Translations under genes and position numbers: made by a program
Notes under the pieces: model-generated
What the model saw: only the letters and a program-made list of their open reading frames with translations
Database searches by the model: none
Told to the model about the DNA's origin: nothing
Assembly: GCA_008360975.2 (NCBI GenBank)
Contig: CM039184.1
Span: 49,504,797-49,568,796 of the forward strand
Source of the DNA: Lichenostomus cassidix
Lineage: Eukaryota > Chordata > Aves > Passeriformes > Meliphagidae
Reading direction: 5' to 3'
Length of the DNA: 64,000 nt
Shown here: piece by piece, positions 1 through 14,559 of the stretch
Layout of the letters: the number at the start of each line of letters is the position of its first letter
How positions within the stretch are numbered: position 1 is the first letter of the stretch

Positions 1-3000
1 AGCTCATCATTCTTATGTACAGAATTGCTTCAGTTTAACTATGCCAGTGCAACACCACACATTTTTTAGAGCTGTGTGTAGTACACATTGGTCTTTCCAT
101 GAGATGCTCTGGGCAATGGTTTTGCAGCTGAAGCAGTGCTACTGTGGCATTAAATCCAGGCTGGATTGTCACATTTCCAGTGCCAAGAGACCCCTGCCGT
201 GTGCTGGTGTGAGACTGCCTTCCTTGGCAGGTGTTGGTATTTACTTGCAATTTGCATATGCAGGATTGAAACCAAAGGGATAGTTTTAAAGGGTGAGAAA
301 CATCCTCCCTGTTTGCAGTCTTTGATCATTTCATACGTAATGAAGGTCTGAAATTCAGGTATTTATTTCTCTGTTGTAGTTTTAACTTACTAACTGGTGT
401 GATTTTTATGTATTCCAAGGATTTTAAGCAGACAATGCAATGCAAAGGTTACTATTACTCAGCATTTCTTTTGGTTTTACATTCACAAATGCTGTGTATC
501 ACATCTTGAATGAGCTTTATTGAAATTTTGGAGCTGCTGAGGATGGATAAGTCTAGCAAAGACTTCTTTTTTCTTTAATGCAATCAGAGATGACTGATAT
601 CAGTCCTTCAGTCGTGTGATTTCATTCTTTCAATGGATGATTCCTCAGTTTTGACGAAACTTTTTTTTTATGTTAAAATCAGTTAAAATACTGGAGTTCT
701 ATTATGCATCCAAAGCAAATAATGCTGCAGTGCTTTTCTTTTACAAATCACATTTAACTGAGGGCCTAAATGGTCTATGGGAAATAAGAATAAATACTAC
801 CTCCAATAAGGACTTCGTTTCCTTTCAGCTCTTTAAGCTGTTTCTCAGGTTCTAATGACAGGGATGCTCATGGACTGGGGACACTGGAGCCTATAAGGGT
901 CTGTGCTGTCCCTTGCACTGCAGTGTTCTCAGTCTTTTGTTGTGGTGATTCACCATATAGACTTCCCATATTTTGTCATCTAGAGGCATTTTATTTATTG
1001 TACATATTTTTTTTAAATGGCATGTGTTAATAAAGACGAGTGAGGAAAGGTAAGCCAGATTTACAGAAGCCACAAAGATGTATCTTTATTCTGGTTGAGA
1101 AAACATAATTTTCGTGTGGTTTCTTTTAAAAAGTCTTTGTGAAAAGGCCATTTCCCCTTTAACTTTATAGCATGATCTTTGTGATGGTCTTTACCTATTT
1201 GAGAGAGCCTTGAGGTTCTTGGGCCCCTGGAATAAATATCAAGGCTTGGGTTTTGTGGTTTTCCTCAGATATCCAAGGCACTGGGCTGCTGTCCCAATTT
1301 GCCTCACAGTGCTGGAAAGATGAGATGGCGAAGCGACAGGAAAGTGGTTGAGTCACTAGTGGAGACCCAGATAGCTCCTAGATTCTGTCAAATCCTGCCT
1401 TGTTCATGTCAGAAAGACATCAGAATTCATTTCAGCTAGGATGGACAGGCAAATCTGCATAAAGGTGCAGTCAGTGCTCTCCTAACCCTCCTGTTAGCTG
1501 ATCAAGTTTCAGTCTTCACATCTCATTGTGATGAAGTGAGGAAGGGATCTGAAGGAATAAGGTATTTTTGTCCTATACAGGAAAGAAGGCCTTTTCACAC
1601 TGTGCTATCTGGCATATTACCTCCTGAAATCCTTTAATTGTATCAAGCTTTATGTTTTTATTTTCTCTGTAGCAAAATGTTCTTGCAAAAGTGACTTATG
1701 AGTGACTTGCTGCGTAGCTTACTGTCCCAATTAAATTTCTGTGATGCTGAACTGCTGCCAAGAGCCAGCCCTTTTCTCACCTATTCCTTGTGCTATGCTC
1801 TATGTATTCAACAGGAAAAAAGTGAATTTGAAGATTCACAATGAACAGAAGTGCTGAAAAAACCACCAGTCTGCTGTGGCTAGAGTTTAACCTGAGTTCA
1901 TAAGGTGAGAGCCTGTGAACCAGAGGCCTTGATGCCCACAGAAACCATTGCATTGCCCAAAGACAGCTGGAGCTGAGGATGTCTCGAGGGTGTCTCGAGG
2001 GACACCAGCTCAGAGTGCAGCAGTGAAGTGGCCCCTGGTGATAGGGGAGAGTGGTTTTCCACAGAGGTGAGACAGAGAGACAACTCTCTGCTGATTTCCT
2101 CCTTCCTTCTTGTAACAAAGGTTGTGTTTGTTAGTCAGTTCCTTATTCAGGTGGTGTTTAATAGTCAAACACCAACATGGGAGTTTGCTAAACAAGCCTG
2201 TGGCTTAATTGTAATGCCTATGCTTGTGACATTGTGTTAAAACACCAGCCCTACTGAAGTCAGAACTGGGAGAGTGAAAATTTTTCACTATTATTGCCTC
2301 TGGAAAGGAATGCACTGTATATGATGCTGTAGAAAAGGAACAAAGCTTGGCTAGTTCAAACTTTATTGAAAGATCTGTTGATTTTTTTTTTTCATTTATT
2401 ACTTTTTCAGATAGTAGAAAGTTTTTCAAATGTGAAAGAAATGTGGAAACCTGGAAAATCAGTCCTGGACAAAGGATGTCTCCATAGGCAAAGCCTAAGA
2501 AGAAGGAAACAGGTGGCAAACATTAATGTGAGGGTAATTGGTTGTGTGGTTTGGGTGGAGCAATGATTGGGGAGGACAGCTTTGTGATTACCAGGCCTGA
2601 CTAACTCCCAACAGTCTGGTTGTGGCTTCCTGCTGGCACTGCCTGCCTGTTTGTCCTCTCTGTTGTTCTAAGCATGGGTGCCCTGCAGGAGTGGTCCATG
2701 GGACACAGCTTGGGTCCAGCTCCAGCTGCAGTCAAGTGCCACACCATGACAGAACAAAAATTCAGAATTCCCTGCATAGCTGTGTGGGATATTAGTGTTT
2801 TTATGCATAATGCTTGGTCCAGCAAAATCTGTCTAGTTGTCTTAAGTCCTTTTACTGGGCCTGACATCAGCATGCTAGTGGTAGATTCATTCTTTCTGAG
2901 CAAGGCAGCCTGACAGCCACGTTATCCAAAGCAACTTAAAGTTCACAAACCTGGTGTATCCTATACTTTAGAGAGTCCCTGCTGCTCTGGGTGAACTCTG

Positions 3001-6000
3001 AGCCACCTCATGCACAGTGCAGGCACTGGAACCTGCTGCTGCCAAAGACACATGAGGCAGTGGTCACCACAGGTTTTGTAATGACCTCCTGATGACACCC
3101 ATCACTTGGGATTTCAGGCACCTGCAATTAGGTGCCTCCTAAACCCAAAGGAATTAAAACCCACACAATTTACTTCTCAGGGATAATTAATTCTTTAATA
3201 ATAAGCAAGATGGAACTGGGTTGTGCTTCCTCATTCTCCCTAATGTAAAGATGTGCCAGAAGTCTGGATCTAGTCTGGAACAGTCTAGGGTAATCTATAA
3301 ATGTTTAAATATGGTATGTGTTATTAGGTATCTCTGGGACAGTCAAAGCAGCAAGGCCTCTATTACTTATGGTGCCTGTAGATTCTGCCCTAACACAAAC
3401 AAGGAAATGCTGCAAAACCCTGATGGTAGCTCAGAGACAAGGCATCTATAGCCTCCTTACATGGACAAATCCTGCAGGAAGGGAGGGGACAAACCCCTGA
3501 AGTTTAAAGGGAGCTGGGTAATTGCACACCGTGAGTAACAAACACCTCTGAGCCTTCCAGATGTCTCACCTGGATGCTCCAAAAAAGCAGTTCATGGAAA
3601 TATTTGCAGTAATCAATTGAAATCTTGCTTCCATGAAGAGACCTTCAGGCCTCCTGGAAAGCAAAAGAAGTGCCTGGAAAAAGTAGGAGGGTAAAGCTCA
3701 GGCTCTGTTTCAGGCATGCCTTTCTCAACAGGCCTTTCAAAAAGGTTTATTGACATGAAGGCTAAATCATATTGGTGTTGTGTTTTGCTGTACTAGAAAG
3801 ACAGTGTTTCTCAGTGGGAGAAAATTGTGTTGGCTCAGCAAGGAGAAGATTTTCTCAAATCAGGCATTTCTAGCCTTTGCTTTCCACATAGGTGTGTTAT
3901 TTTTCCCATGGGAGGAAAGTACTAAAAGATCTCTCTGTGTGGGAAGGTGGCATGGGAGGAGGGTGAAGCTGGTTCTGCAAACATTCTTATTTCAAATACC
4001 ACCTTAGAGAGAGGCTGCAGATTTTTGGAGACTGGGCTCCATGTGGTAGGTGGGAGTGGATTTCTGTGCTATTGATTAATTTCAAATTGTGTAGGATTTT
4101 CCTGGCATAAATGCATGGGGTCTTTGCCAATTTAAACTTATTTTTCCTTCTGTCAAAAGAGCTGCAAAAGCTGTGTGATGAGGAAATTTTGGGATGAAGG
4201 ACTCCAGTATCTGCAGGCCTTGATGGAGTTAACCTTTCCATTTTGTTTGGGAGAAGGAGCATGGCTTTTCCTGGGCAGTAGTGTATTTACTCATGTAATT
4301 TCCTTTGCAAGAAACTTTCCTTTCCAGAGTCTTACTCTGGAAACTCTGTATGGAGCACAAAAGGCTTTTTTATGATATCTTTGAATATTATGCTCCTTAC
4401 TGGGAGTACCATGGAGATGAGAAAACCAAAACAACCTGAATAAAGTACAAATCCTGCAGGGTAACAATAGACTTGTATAGGTTGGGAAACAGGAAGCCAG
4501 GTCTAGAGAACAGGAGGCTCTTGATGGAATCAGTCCTTGGGCTAGAGAATCTGTGCCAGTATCTAGGTAAGCTGTTCAACTGTGTTAGCACTGCACTGCA
4601 CAGGGAGTTCTGTGGACAGAGCAATATTGCAGGCTGTAGGAATGTGAGATAAACTAGAATTTGTACAGGCCAGAAAAGAAATCTGTTGTACTGAAAAGGA
4701 AATCTCAGTCTATTATTAACTTTATTTCATGTCAAGAGAAGAACATACAAATCTAGGCTCTTTCATGGCATGATACTGAGCAATACAAGCCCTGTAGCAC
4801 AGAGCATACCACTGCTGGATTATTTGTCCTAAATGTACTTTAGAGAAATTCAGTCAGATCTAGTTTATGCTAACAAATACTCATTTAATGCAGCTGTTAC
4901 AGCAGTGCAAACCACAAGTTTGCAATAACCCATGCTCCTGGGGCTCATCTGAAATACTGGCCTTATGAAACCATTTTTTTGCACATTTGCCTTTTTTGCA
5001 TCAAGCTAGACTGATATAGAGAATGGACAAGAATTTCAGAAAATAAGAAGAATTTGTGGTTTACAAACATCATAATGGTTTGACAAAGGCAATTTTAACA
5101 TGTGAGGCAGCTTAACAGGCTAAAGAATAACAGCTTTGGGGGGGAAAAGATGAAACTACCTCCCTGAAGGGCAAACAGAATGCACAGGGAAAAGAGAAAA
5201 TGTCGGTTTCACTATTTCAAAGAACATTTAGGTGGATAGAAGAAAAAATTGTATTTTCTGTGGCTGAAACACTGAAAACTCTTTTGGGAATGTTTCAAGT
5301 TTTAACTGGATCTTCAACTTGGAATGCAAACAGAAAGAAAAGATACTGAAACCTGTTTATAAATAGCTTGAGTTTGAGAGAATTACATCCTTGGTTTGTT
5401 ACTGCTAGCCTGAAGTGAATCCTACACAAAGGAGTAGGTATGACCCACAAAGCACATGCTATAAATTCATTATTCAGACAAAACCTATATTTTCCTGGCA
5501 AGACTGAAACAAAGGTGATGAATTAACAGCTTGGCCACCTGCCCAAATTCATAGCTCCTAGCAGGTCTGAGAATCAGACAGCTATGCATAGGGCACAATG
5601 TTTGGGCTAAGGCATACACAGAAAAATGGATTTGGAGAAATAAAAGTAAAACCTGGAGAACAATATACTTGGTGCAGAAGAGTCAGGTTTGAAAAATAAA
5701 TCTGATTTTGCTCATTTCAAAAAACAAATCTCACCCAGTTGTCCTGGATAACAGTGACAAAAATAATTTTATTGCTTCAATCATTATTCCTTATCCTTGT
5801 TGCTTTTTAATTGGATCATAACATTAAATCCAGATAAGTAATACAGCTTCCGTTTGGACACCTGGAGAAGATGCTTTCCTCAGCAAAAGAATTTTGCATG
5901 TTATGGGAGCAAATTTGGTTTATTCTGTGAGCAAAATAGTAATATTGTTAGTTATGTCAGGTATTGGTGGTCCAGAGTTTGCACAAATGCCTGGCATGGT

Positions 6001-9000
6001 AGGGACGCCAATTGTTTATAATCAGGTATTTCAATGAATGGCAAGGCTGGGGTGTGCCTGGCTCAAGTCATTGTTTCTGAGACAATCTTGCAGCCTGTAA
6101 TCTAGAGCTGCTTAGACCTAGTCAGCTGTGGGGATGTTAGAGGAGGATCAAACAAGTACACTAAAATAACAAATCCTTCTAAAACAGTATAAACCATATA
6201 AATCGGTTTCTTTATCAGATTTTATCTGTGTCTGCTCTCAGATCAGACATAGCCTGAAAGTTATTAATACACCTGATGCATTTATTTTTCCTTCCCCCTT
6301 TTTTTATGGGGGGGAGAGGGGTGGTGGTGGAGTGGAGGATGTCTTTTCCCCCCAGTTTCACTGCTCAAGATGCTTCCCCTACACAATGCTGCTTTTACAT
6401 AACAAGTGTGGGAAACATACCAGGATGCTTTTTTTAATCTCGTTCCTGAATATTTCACATAAAGATTGATCAACAAAGAGTAGAAAAAGCATAGTTACAG
6501 AAGACTGTGAAAATGGATAGCAAACCTCTTAAAACAGAAAAAATACTGAAAACAATTAGAAGTCACACTCAAAAATTTTCAAGCAATGACTCTGATACAA
6601 TACTTTAATAAAGGCCCTTTTATGTTATATGCCTTTTTCTCTTACATGAGTTCTTTTTGATTCAAAGGGTTCTTCTTTCCTTTTAAATACAGCACTTAGA
6701 TTAAAGTGTAAAGCATAGAGATAATTTAATCTAGAGCTTCTTAGAGTGCAGGTGAACTTTTCCATTTGGTCATTTTAAACCAATTTCCTTCACAGACATT
6801 GAGTGATGATGGGTGGCTAAAGAAATGATTAGACACCACTATTTTATGAACAAGAGCAAAAAGCTTTTATGTTTTAGTTACAATAATTATTTCTCAGAAC
6901 AAGGAAGACACAAAATATTGACCACTGCATTTAAAAGGACCAAATGTGGCTAAGATGTGATAATGGTGAGATAAGAGTGAAATACAGCTGCATTTCTGTA
7001 GTATTATTGAATTGCTGATCATGATTGCATTTGCAACCTTTTTTAGTCTCTCAATAAAACAATACTTGAAAACTATAGGAAAGGATTCATTGTCTTAAAA
7101 GACTTTGTCTGGCATCAACCCAGTATAGTAATTTTTTTTTGGTTGTTTTTTCTTCTTTTAATCCTGTGCAAAAGAATGGGCTATATTCACTGAAATTATC
7201 AATGAAGATTGCACTGTCAGGTCTAATTTGCTGGACTATGTTTTGCCTGTGGAGCTGTTCATGATGCTGTAATGCTGTATGCTAACAACAGGCTGACATT
7301 TCCAGCAGAACTCCTTGTTCCAATGACTATAAATGGTGTGTCTCAGGTCACACTATCATAAAGCAAATACCTGCTGTTTGTGTTGGAACTTTATTTATTG
7401 GTCAATCTGACATATTGCCCTGTGACAAGAAAGTCACTGGACTGGATTTTTAAAGAGTGTTATTCTCTAGAGGCAGATTTGGCTCTTAGGGCATTTGGGA
7501 GATTTAGATTCAAATTCTGCCTCCTACAGAGATGGGGGTGATTTACCTCCTTGCTTCTCAAACCTGGCCTTTCCCCTGCATGGGAAATCTCAGTAGTTGT
7601 GTGCTCTGGGATAAATAGGATGCTTGCAGCATCTCTCACTGTTCAGGAAGAAAGTCCAGCCACACTGATTTCAGTGGTGCCACTGTAAAACTTTATTGTG
7701 GAAGGATGGCAGGGAAATGAAAGAAAGCTGAGGCTGTAGTTTGATGGATACCAGGTACTGGTATTGACTGTGAAAACAGCAAGCTGACCTTTCCCTAGCA
7801 TCTAGCTTTTTGTCCTTGGCTTTCCTCTGTTTTCTTAACTGTCTTTGAGGGTTTCTGATCATTTGTACACTAGCAAATCCCTGTGTTTTGGCTCTGTATA
7901 AGCATAAAATGAATGGAAATGTTTTTATAGAAGGTAATAAATGGGATAATTCCACTGAACATTAGTCTTTAATGTATATTGGTAAATATGAACTAGCCTT
8001 TTAGCAATGTGTGCATTCATCCAAAGCTATGGAAAATATTCCCAAGTGATTTTAATTTAAAAAGAGATGTTAAGACAAAAATTGGACATGGCATATGGCA
8101 GTAGCTCCTTGGGCCCCTGGTAGCCTTCCATTCAGGGCTGCTGGCTGTAGTTTTTGTTTCATTTACATTGAAAATGAAATCTTATGGTGTTCTTGGTATT
8201 TATCCCTTTATCCACGTCTGCCCCTGAAATGGTGCCTGGCAGCTGAATCTGTATCTTTTCTGTGCAGACATTACCTATTCATTACTAATGTGCAGTGGAG
8301 ACATGCATGTACTCTGACAACAAAATTCAGGGCTGATACCGAGCCGTGCAACATCTGCTAAATTCACGTGGGGAAAGGGAACAGAAAAACAAATACACAA
8401 AGGGTACAGCTACTGAGATGGTAAATATTGTTTTTTCCATGCCACACCCAAACCAAAAATAGAGACAGAGGAGGCCTTAACAAAGCTTGTTTCAGGTTCC
8501 TGACAGCTGACAGTAACTGCATGTTTTCTACTGGCCTGTAAGTGAGCAAGTCTGCTAGCTTACGTCAAAAGGATCGATTAGCCTGAGATTTAGGCTTCTT
8601 TTACTATGAGTAGATCAGAAGTAGATGAGAAGAATAGCTCCATGGAAATGTGGAGTGTTAGGGATGTTAATGCAAGTGCTATCAAGCTTTGCTAGCCCTA
8701 AGAGAGGAGGAAGAGTGGATAACACTTTTTTACAGGAGGTAATAAACTGCCTGTAATGTAGTGGAACAGCATGGATTCACTGGCAGGGCAAGTGGAGCAG
8801 CTGGCAAGGGAGCCTGGATTGGCTGTGGGCTGCAGTCCTAGAAGTGGGAGGTGCCCTGGCACAGTGGGCCTGGGCCCTGGTGGGGGTATTTGTGCACCAG
8901 CCTGCCTGTGGGAAGGAGCGCATGGCCCAGAAGGGAGAGGAGGAAATTGCTGGGTGTCTGTGTCACGGCATAGGTGGTGCTTTCTGCACCCTAGGCTGTT

Positions 9001-12000
9001 GCACAAAGCTCAGGTGCTTAATAAGGTAGATAAAACTGGGCACTCCCAAATCTACTGCTGATAAAACAGGGTTTCAAAGTGGCTGTGTGTTGAAGGGGGA
9101 AGTGAGTGTAAGAAATACAGTCCAGTCTACACATAGCCATTGCAATACAGTGGGGAGGGTAGGTAGCCATAGGAGGAACAGACCTACAGCCTGGTGGGTC
9201 CTCAGGACTGTGGGCATGTGGCTCCATATGGCTCATTTGGGTCAGTCCCTGCCTCTCCTGCCTGAAAGCTGCTGTCAGATAACTTTGCATCAGAGTGTAT
9301 CATATTAATGCTAACCTGCCTGGAAAAGTGCCTTAACATCCAGATGCACCTGCTCTGAGCATGGCAGATTGGGCAGATGTGAAATAATCTGTTTTGTTAT
9401 GGTCTGGAGAGCTTCTGTCCGGCACAGGCAAACCTGTGCTGCTGCCATGCTGTTTCTGCTGGCAGCACCGTGCTGGGTAGCACTGGCACTGCTTTCAGCA
9501 GGTTTCTTCTTTTCTCCTGTCCTCTGTTGGCAGCATGAAGATTTGATACTCTTCCCACTGGAATCAGTGTGGAGTTTCCAGGGTGGACTTCACACTGAAA
9601 GGATTTTCAGTCATTGGGCATGTGTTATTCTTGACATGGACTACCCTTGTGCTTGTTACTCAGCTCTCTAAGAAAAGCAGATTACCTGCAATAGCAAGGC
9701 ATGGGACCTTGTTTACATAAAATGATACAGCTAACTGCTCTTTAATAGAAAAACACAACTATATTAAAACGTTGGAAGTGATGTAAAATTGAGCCAGGTC
9801 AAGCTGGTAACATTAAATAGAGTAAGCCCCAAGGAGATGGCTTACTCCTCCTTGCTATCCTAAATGGAAAAGTAACTTGTGTGAATTAATAATAGAATAT
9901 TTAATCAGAAATGCTTTTCTAACCAGAAAGCATCTGTGCCTTTGCAGTAAACATCTGTGATAGAAGTGAAAAAAAGGGAGTTAAATAAACTTGTATAAAA
10001 ATGGCACACAGAAAAAAGTCACACAGGAAAAAAAACAACTTGGGCCTTTTTTCCTCCTGCTTCCTGCTGTAAGTGATTAAATGTTTGGCTTCTAAGCAAT
10101 GTATTCAGTTCTTAATAAAATTTTGAAGTTCCTCTGTATGTCTAAGTGAAAGTGACCCAGAGGAGAACTCACAGGAAAATTGCTGCCTTTTTTTCCCCTT
10201 TCCAACAATCCCTTTTGACCTTTCTACCATAACTCATTTATTTTGTCTATTTTGACATAGAACTTTCAATAAGTAAAACGACATTGTGTTTTATACCTAT
10301 TCTCCTTAGCAATACATCTTGCTTGCCAGCACTCTTCTGTAGCTCAGCAAAAATCAACAATTTTCATGCATCATTGCTTGGACATGAAGTTTTGACATTG
10401 GTTCTCCAGCATGATCAGGTGCTAAATGAGGTGCTCCTGGGTAAGGAGCAGTGGGATTTGGCCCCCTGCTCTGGTTAGCCATGCTCTCCCTACCACAACT
10501 GTTGTGTGGAAGGCATGGGCATGCTCTAATGACAGGTGACCATATATAATGCTCAGAAAGACAGGGTCTGAAGGAGAAATTCCAAACAAATATTTATTGT
10601 CTGACTATGTTTCATCATGTTTCAGTGGGCTGAGTGTTCTCCTCGCCCCCATCCTGTGTGAAACAGTATTGGTGAACGATGTGCACAGAGCTGTGGCCAT
10701 GTTTAACTGGATACTGTGCAAACATAGCAAAAGACCATCCCTTCCTGAAAGATGTGAAGAAAGGCTTTCCTTGGCTTTCATTCAGTAAAATCTAAGAGCA
10801 AATACTTTTAGCAAGTTTCTTTCCTTGAGCTCAGGTACAAACAACAGTGTGGTTAGAGAAGGGCCTCAACACTCACAAATGTTTGCCTTGCACAGTGACC
10901 TCGCTTAACAAGGCTTTCCAAGGAAGGAAGTCATGATTCCCTTCACTTGAATATTTGCTCTATCTTCGCACATATCTAGAGCTGTGCGAAAATCATTGGG
11001 TTGATCTTCAGTATTAGCCTTAAATGTGGTATAAGTTCCCTGAGATCTGCAAACTGTTTGGAAGATCTGGATTGGCTTTTCACAATGCTTGTTGTAGCTT
11101 TGGGGTAAAGAGAAAACTATTCCAAAATTCTGACGGTGTTTTGATTTTTATATTTGCTGGGTTTCCCCCAAAATTCTAGAGAAAAATTCTCTCTTAGGTT
11201 TCCAATTATCTCATTTTCCAAGAACCTCTCTTCTTTTGTTTATGAGCAAGAAGTATGTGATTTGTGTGTATTCCCTGTGAAATACCACCACATTTGATTC
11301 TATATTAATGTGACAAAGCAAGAAAATAGGTTGGTTCGCTTCATCAGAAAAAAATAAAAGGTAATAATTAGAACAGTACAAATTCCTGCATTAAGGGTAA
11401 AACAGTGGACATAAAATGTACTACTAGAGTGCTAGACAGCAAGTGCCTGATTTGTGTTCCTTTCTTTAAGTAAAGAGTTAAGGGTGCCTCTCTTTCAATG
11501 GCCACTCTGTCTTTCCAGTCACAGAGTTACTTCAGTGTGCATTGTGCCTTCCACCCTACAAAGACACTGTGTAATTAATATTCAACAAATTTAACTACTG
11601 AGCTACGAAGAACTGGTTTACCGTGACACACCCAACTTGTACAAACATTTCTTAGAAGAGACTGGCCATGGCAGTCTGCTTTTGGCGTTTTGGGTACAAT
11701 GTTCCTCTCAGTGAAAGCCTGTAGTTGGCTGTTTATTTGGGAGCTGGGGTGTTCCTTTCACTCCCCTGAGATTTAATTGTAGCCTAGCAAATAAGCCCCT
11801 TATCTACAAGAGTCTCTAAATAGATTTTTGTAAATAATATAGGCTCAGGGGTCAGTTATAGTAAATTCAGGGCAGTTCTTTTAAAGTGTAGTGGTTTATT
11901 GCTACACTCCCACCGGCACAGTTGTGAGCGACTGTTGGGACATTGGTACGATGAGTTTGATAAAGAGATACTTCATGTCTCAGGCTGATCTAGGTAGTGC

Positions 12001-14199
12001 TCAGATCTTGGCCCTCCTTAACATAAGATCTACTATGTTTCAAGGTGGGCACCTTGCAAGTGGATGACAAATTTTTGATGTGCCACTGGTAAACTTCGTT
12101 GGACTGAAATTTATTTTAAATATTGGTAATGACAACCTGCTCCCCCCAACACCTTTTTTTTTCTCCAAAGTAAGTTGAGACCTTATCTGAAGCAAGTTGC
12201 TTTAGGTATTATTATTCTCCACTTCTTTTAGTATCTCCTAGCATTATGTGGAGAGAACAAAAAAAGATGTGTTTCATAGAATGAGCTGTGGAAAAATTAC
12301 ATTGCTGGCAATTAACACCCAACCATTGTAGGAGCAAAACAATAAACACCTCTTGCTTCTTTTGTGTAGAAGGAATCCTCAGGATGTGTGAGTCTTATGA
12401 TGCACTAGAGATCTTTCAGTAAATTTAGATTCTGTAGCTCTACAGAATGCAGTCTTTAACTAAATTCCTATAAAGGCATTTAAATGCTGAGTATTTAGAA
12501 CACTGTCTGAAAAAAGTTTAAAGAAAATTGTAATGAGAAAAAGATCTTTGTGATAAAAATGCTGACACTGTAGCCTGGAAGACTCCTTCAGCACAAGTAA
12601 AAAAAAAAATTAACTCCTGCAATATTGCCACCAGTTGTCAGTGCAACTTTATCACTCTATGTGAAAACAGATATGCTTTAATGCAATTTAAATTCTCGAT
12701 TTAAAAGAAACTTGTTTTAACTGACTTTTCTCTTACTCCCTATTTTGTATTTCTTTTCTCCTTTTATGGAGCACTGTAGTACTCCCCATCTGTTTTCCAT
12801 TTGCTTTTGTAAGATTTTATTTTTAAATGTACCAAATTCTAGGAGGGGAATTTAGAAATCATGTAAGTTCAGTGAGGAAGCCAAATCCGTTAAAATACAC
12901 TTGGATTAGCATGACTGAAACAGTGTGCAATTCATGATATAAGGAAGTTAGAAGAGTTCTAAATCCCTTCATTTCAGACATCAAAGACATATAAACTCCC
13001 CCTTCACCCCACATACTCCTACTCAACCATTTCAATAACTAAGAGATCTTTAAAAATATTTCTTTTTAAATAGATTTGGCTTAACAACTGTTTTCTTTGG
13101 ATTTCCAATGAGCCAACTAATTTCTGAGTGAAAAAACAATCCTGACTTAATAACAGGGGGAGCAAGTGAGATCAGATATTTTCAGGATAATGTTCTAAGA
13201 CTATTTTAAAAGATACAAGAGAAAGAGTACAAAAAATGCCCTATAAACAGTTTCTCTAGAAAGCATAGTGTTACAAGTTTAAAAGAAGAACTTTTCCTAC
13301 CTGTAGCTTTTGTGTGGGTCAGGAAGTGTAGCTTTTCCTGATTACAATCTTCCATGGCTTAGCTTGGCTTCTGCATTTGAATGTTAAATATGTAAGAATG
13401 CCTTGTTTAGCTTGGGAGTTTGCATGACCTCTTAATGAGACACTGTAGTTTGTGTCATTGGGTATTAAGGTGTCATGTGACTGTAGATGAAAATAAAATC
13501 CTTTAAAGTTTGCATTTAATACTTCCTAGAATCTGTAACCCTTTACCTGCAAACTGGATAGAAACCTGTCAGAACTCACCGTTTTCTGGTCAGGGTTAAA
13601 AAAAGAAGGAGCAGAAGGACACGTGCCAAATAATTCCTTTCCTCCAGGACAGTCACAACAACCACAACAAAGTCCGAGCCTGTCAGTGTATTCATGCTTC
13701 CATTTGCATATTCTTAAGATTAAATCTCCCCATATCACAAACAGTGCTGGAGGGATTTGGCAGAAAATTCCTCTGTTACATGTTGCCAGGCAATGATGTT
13801 TATTCTCCAGTTTTGTGTGATTCTCTATAGAGAAAATCAGCTCTAAGGTATATTTGCAGGTGTCGCGCCACATTTACCTGTCAAAGCTGCAGAATTTCCT
13901 GGCGTCATTTTGATTTGAGTGTGGTGTTTCCAGAAGTGATATGAAAGATGTTCTGCTGCCACAGCCAGTTAAGAGAGTTTTCCCTGTGCAGGAGAAGAAA
14001 TTTAACTTAGGCAAGCACCTGGGTCATGTGTGATCTTTAACCTGTGTCGATGTACCTGGAAACTGTAAAACAAGCCTCCTGGAAAGAGCTGGCACTAAGA
14101 TAGTGTGACTACGTCACTTGCCTGTGTCACAGCTGGGGGGTGCAAAGCAGGACTAACAAAGCCTTCTCGATAGTCCAACTAAATCCCTTCTCTGGTGTG
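1..14199. other. Intergenic DNA, no supported gene
   Basis: This is AT-rich sequence with only short open frames, none of which resembles a family I know and none with convincing flanking splice sites. Small GC-richer patches occur at about 1240-1500, 2580-2740 and 8770-8990. A two-copy 11-bp repeat TGTCTCGAGGG lies at about 1980-2001. It could contain introns of the neighbouring gene downstream of NWD2, but I cannot show it. Confidence 0.6.
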
Positions 14200-14336
14200 T
14201 TTTTTTTTTTTCTTTTTTCCTTTTTCTTTCTTTTTTCTTTTTTCTTTTTTCTTTTTTCTTTTTTCTTTTTTCTTTCTTTTTTCCTTTTTTCTTTCTTTTC
14301 TTTTCTTTTTCTTTTTTTTGTGTTTTTTTTTTTTTT
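14200..14336. repeat. Polypyrimidine microsatellite (CTTTTTT)n
   Basis: This is about 135 nt of T and C on the plus strand, with a central run of the 7-mer CTTTTTT and degenerate CTTTC/CTTTT units on both sides. A few G residues appear only at the right end. Open frames on both strands here are pure low-complexity Phe/Ser or Lys/Arg and are not genes. Confidence 0.95.
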
Positions 14337-14559
14337 GTGTTAAGCCTCATGGAGGCACTTTTATGAGGTTTGACACGTGTATATTGAGTAGGCGTGCTGT
14401 TCCCACTCTAAATAATGCTGGATTTATAGTTGCCTCCCTGCCCTGCAGGGATTGCATCCTTGTCTTCCCTGTGGAAGGAGGTTGCTGGGTTTCTGCTTAC
14501 CTTTCTCATGTGAACTATTCTTCTAAAATCCCCATGGGCTAGGTTTGCCATGTTGTACT

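Noticed and set aside
2601..2913. Open frames of about 100 codons on both strands
   Set aside because: Two opposing frames of similar length without resemblance to any protein suggest a stop-poor composition, not a gene.
8771..9061. 96-codon plus-strand frame in a GC-richer patch
   Set aside because: It is Gly/Pro-rich with no domain resemblance, and overlapping frames on both strands are similarly open. It is best explained by local base composition.
14140..14542. Phe/Ser-rich and Lys/Arg-rich open frames on both strands
   Set aside because: They are translations of the polypyrimidine microsatellite.
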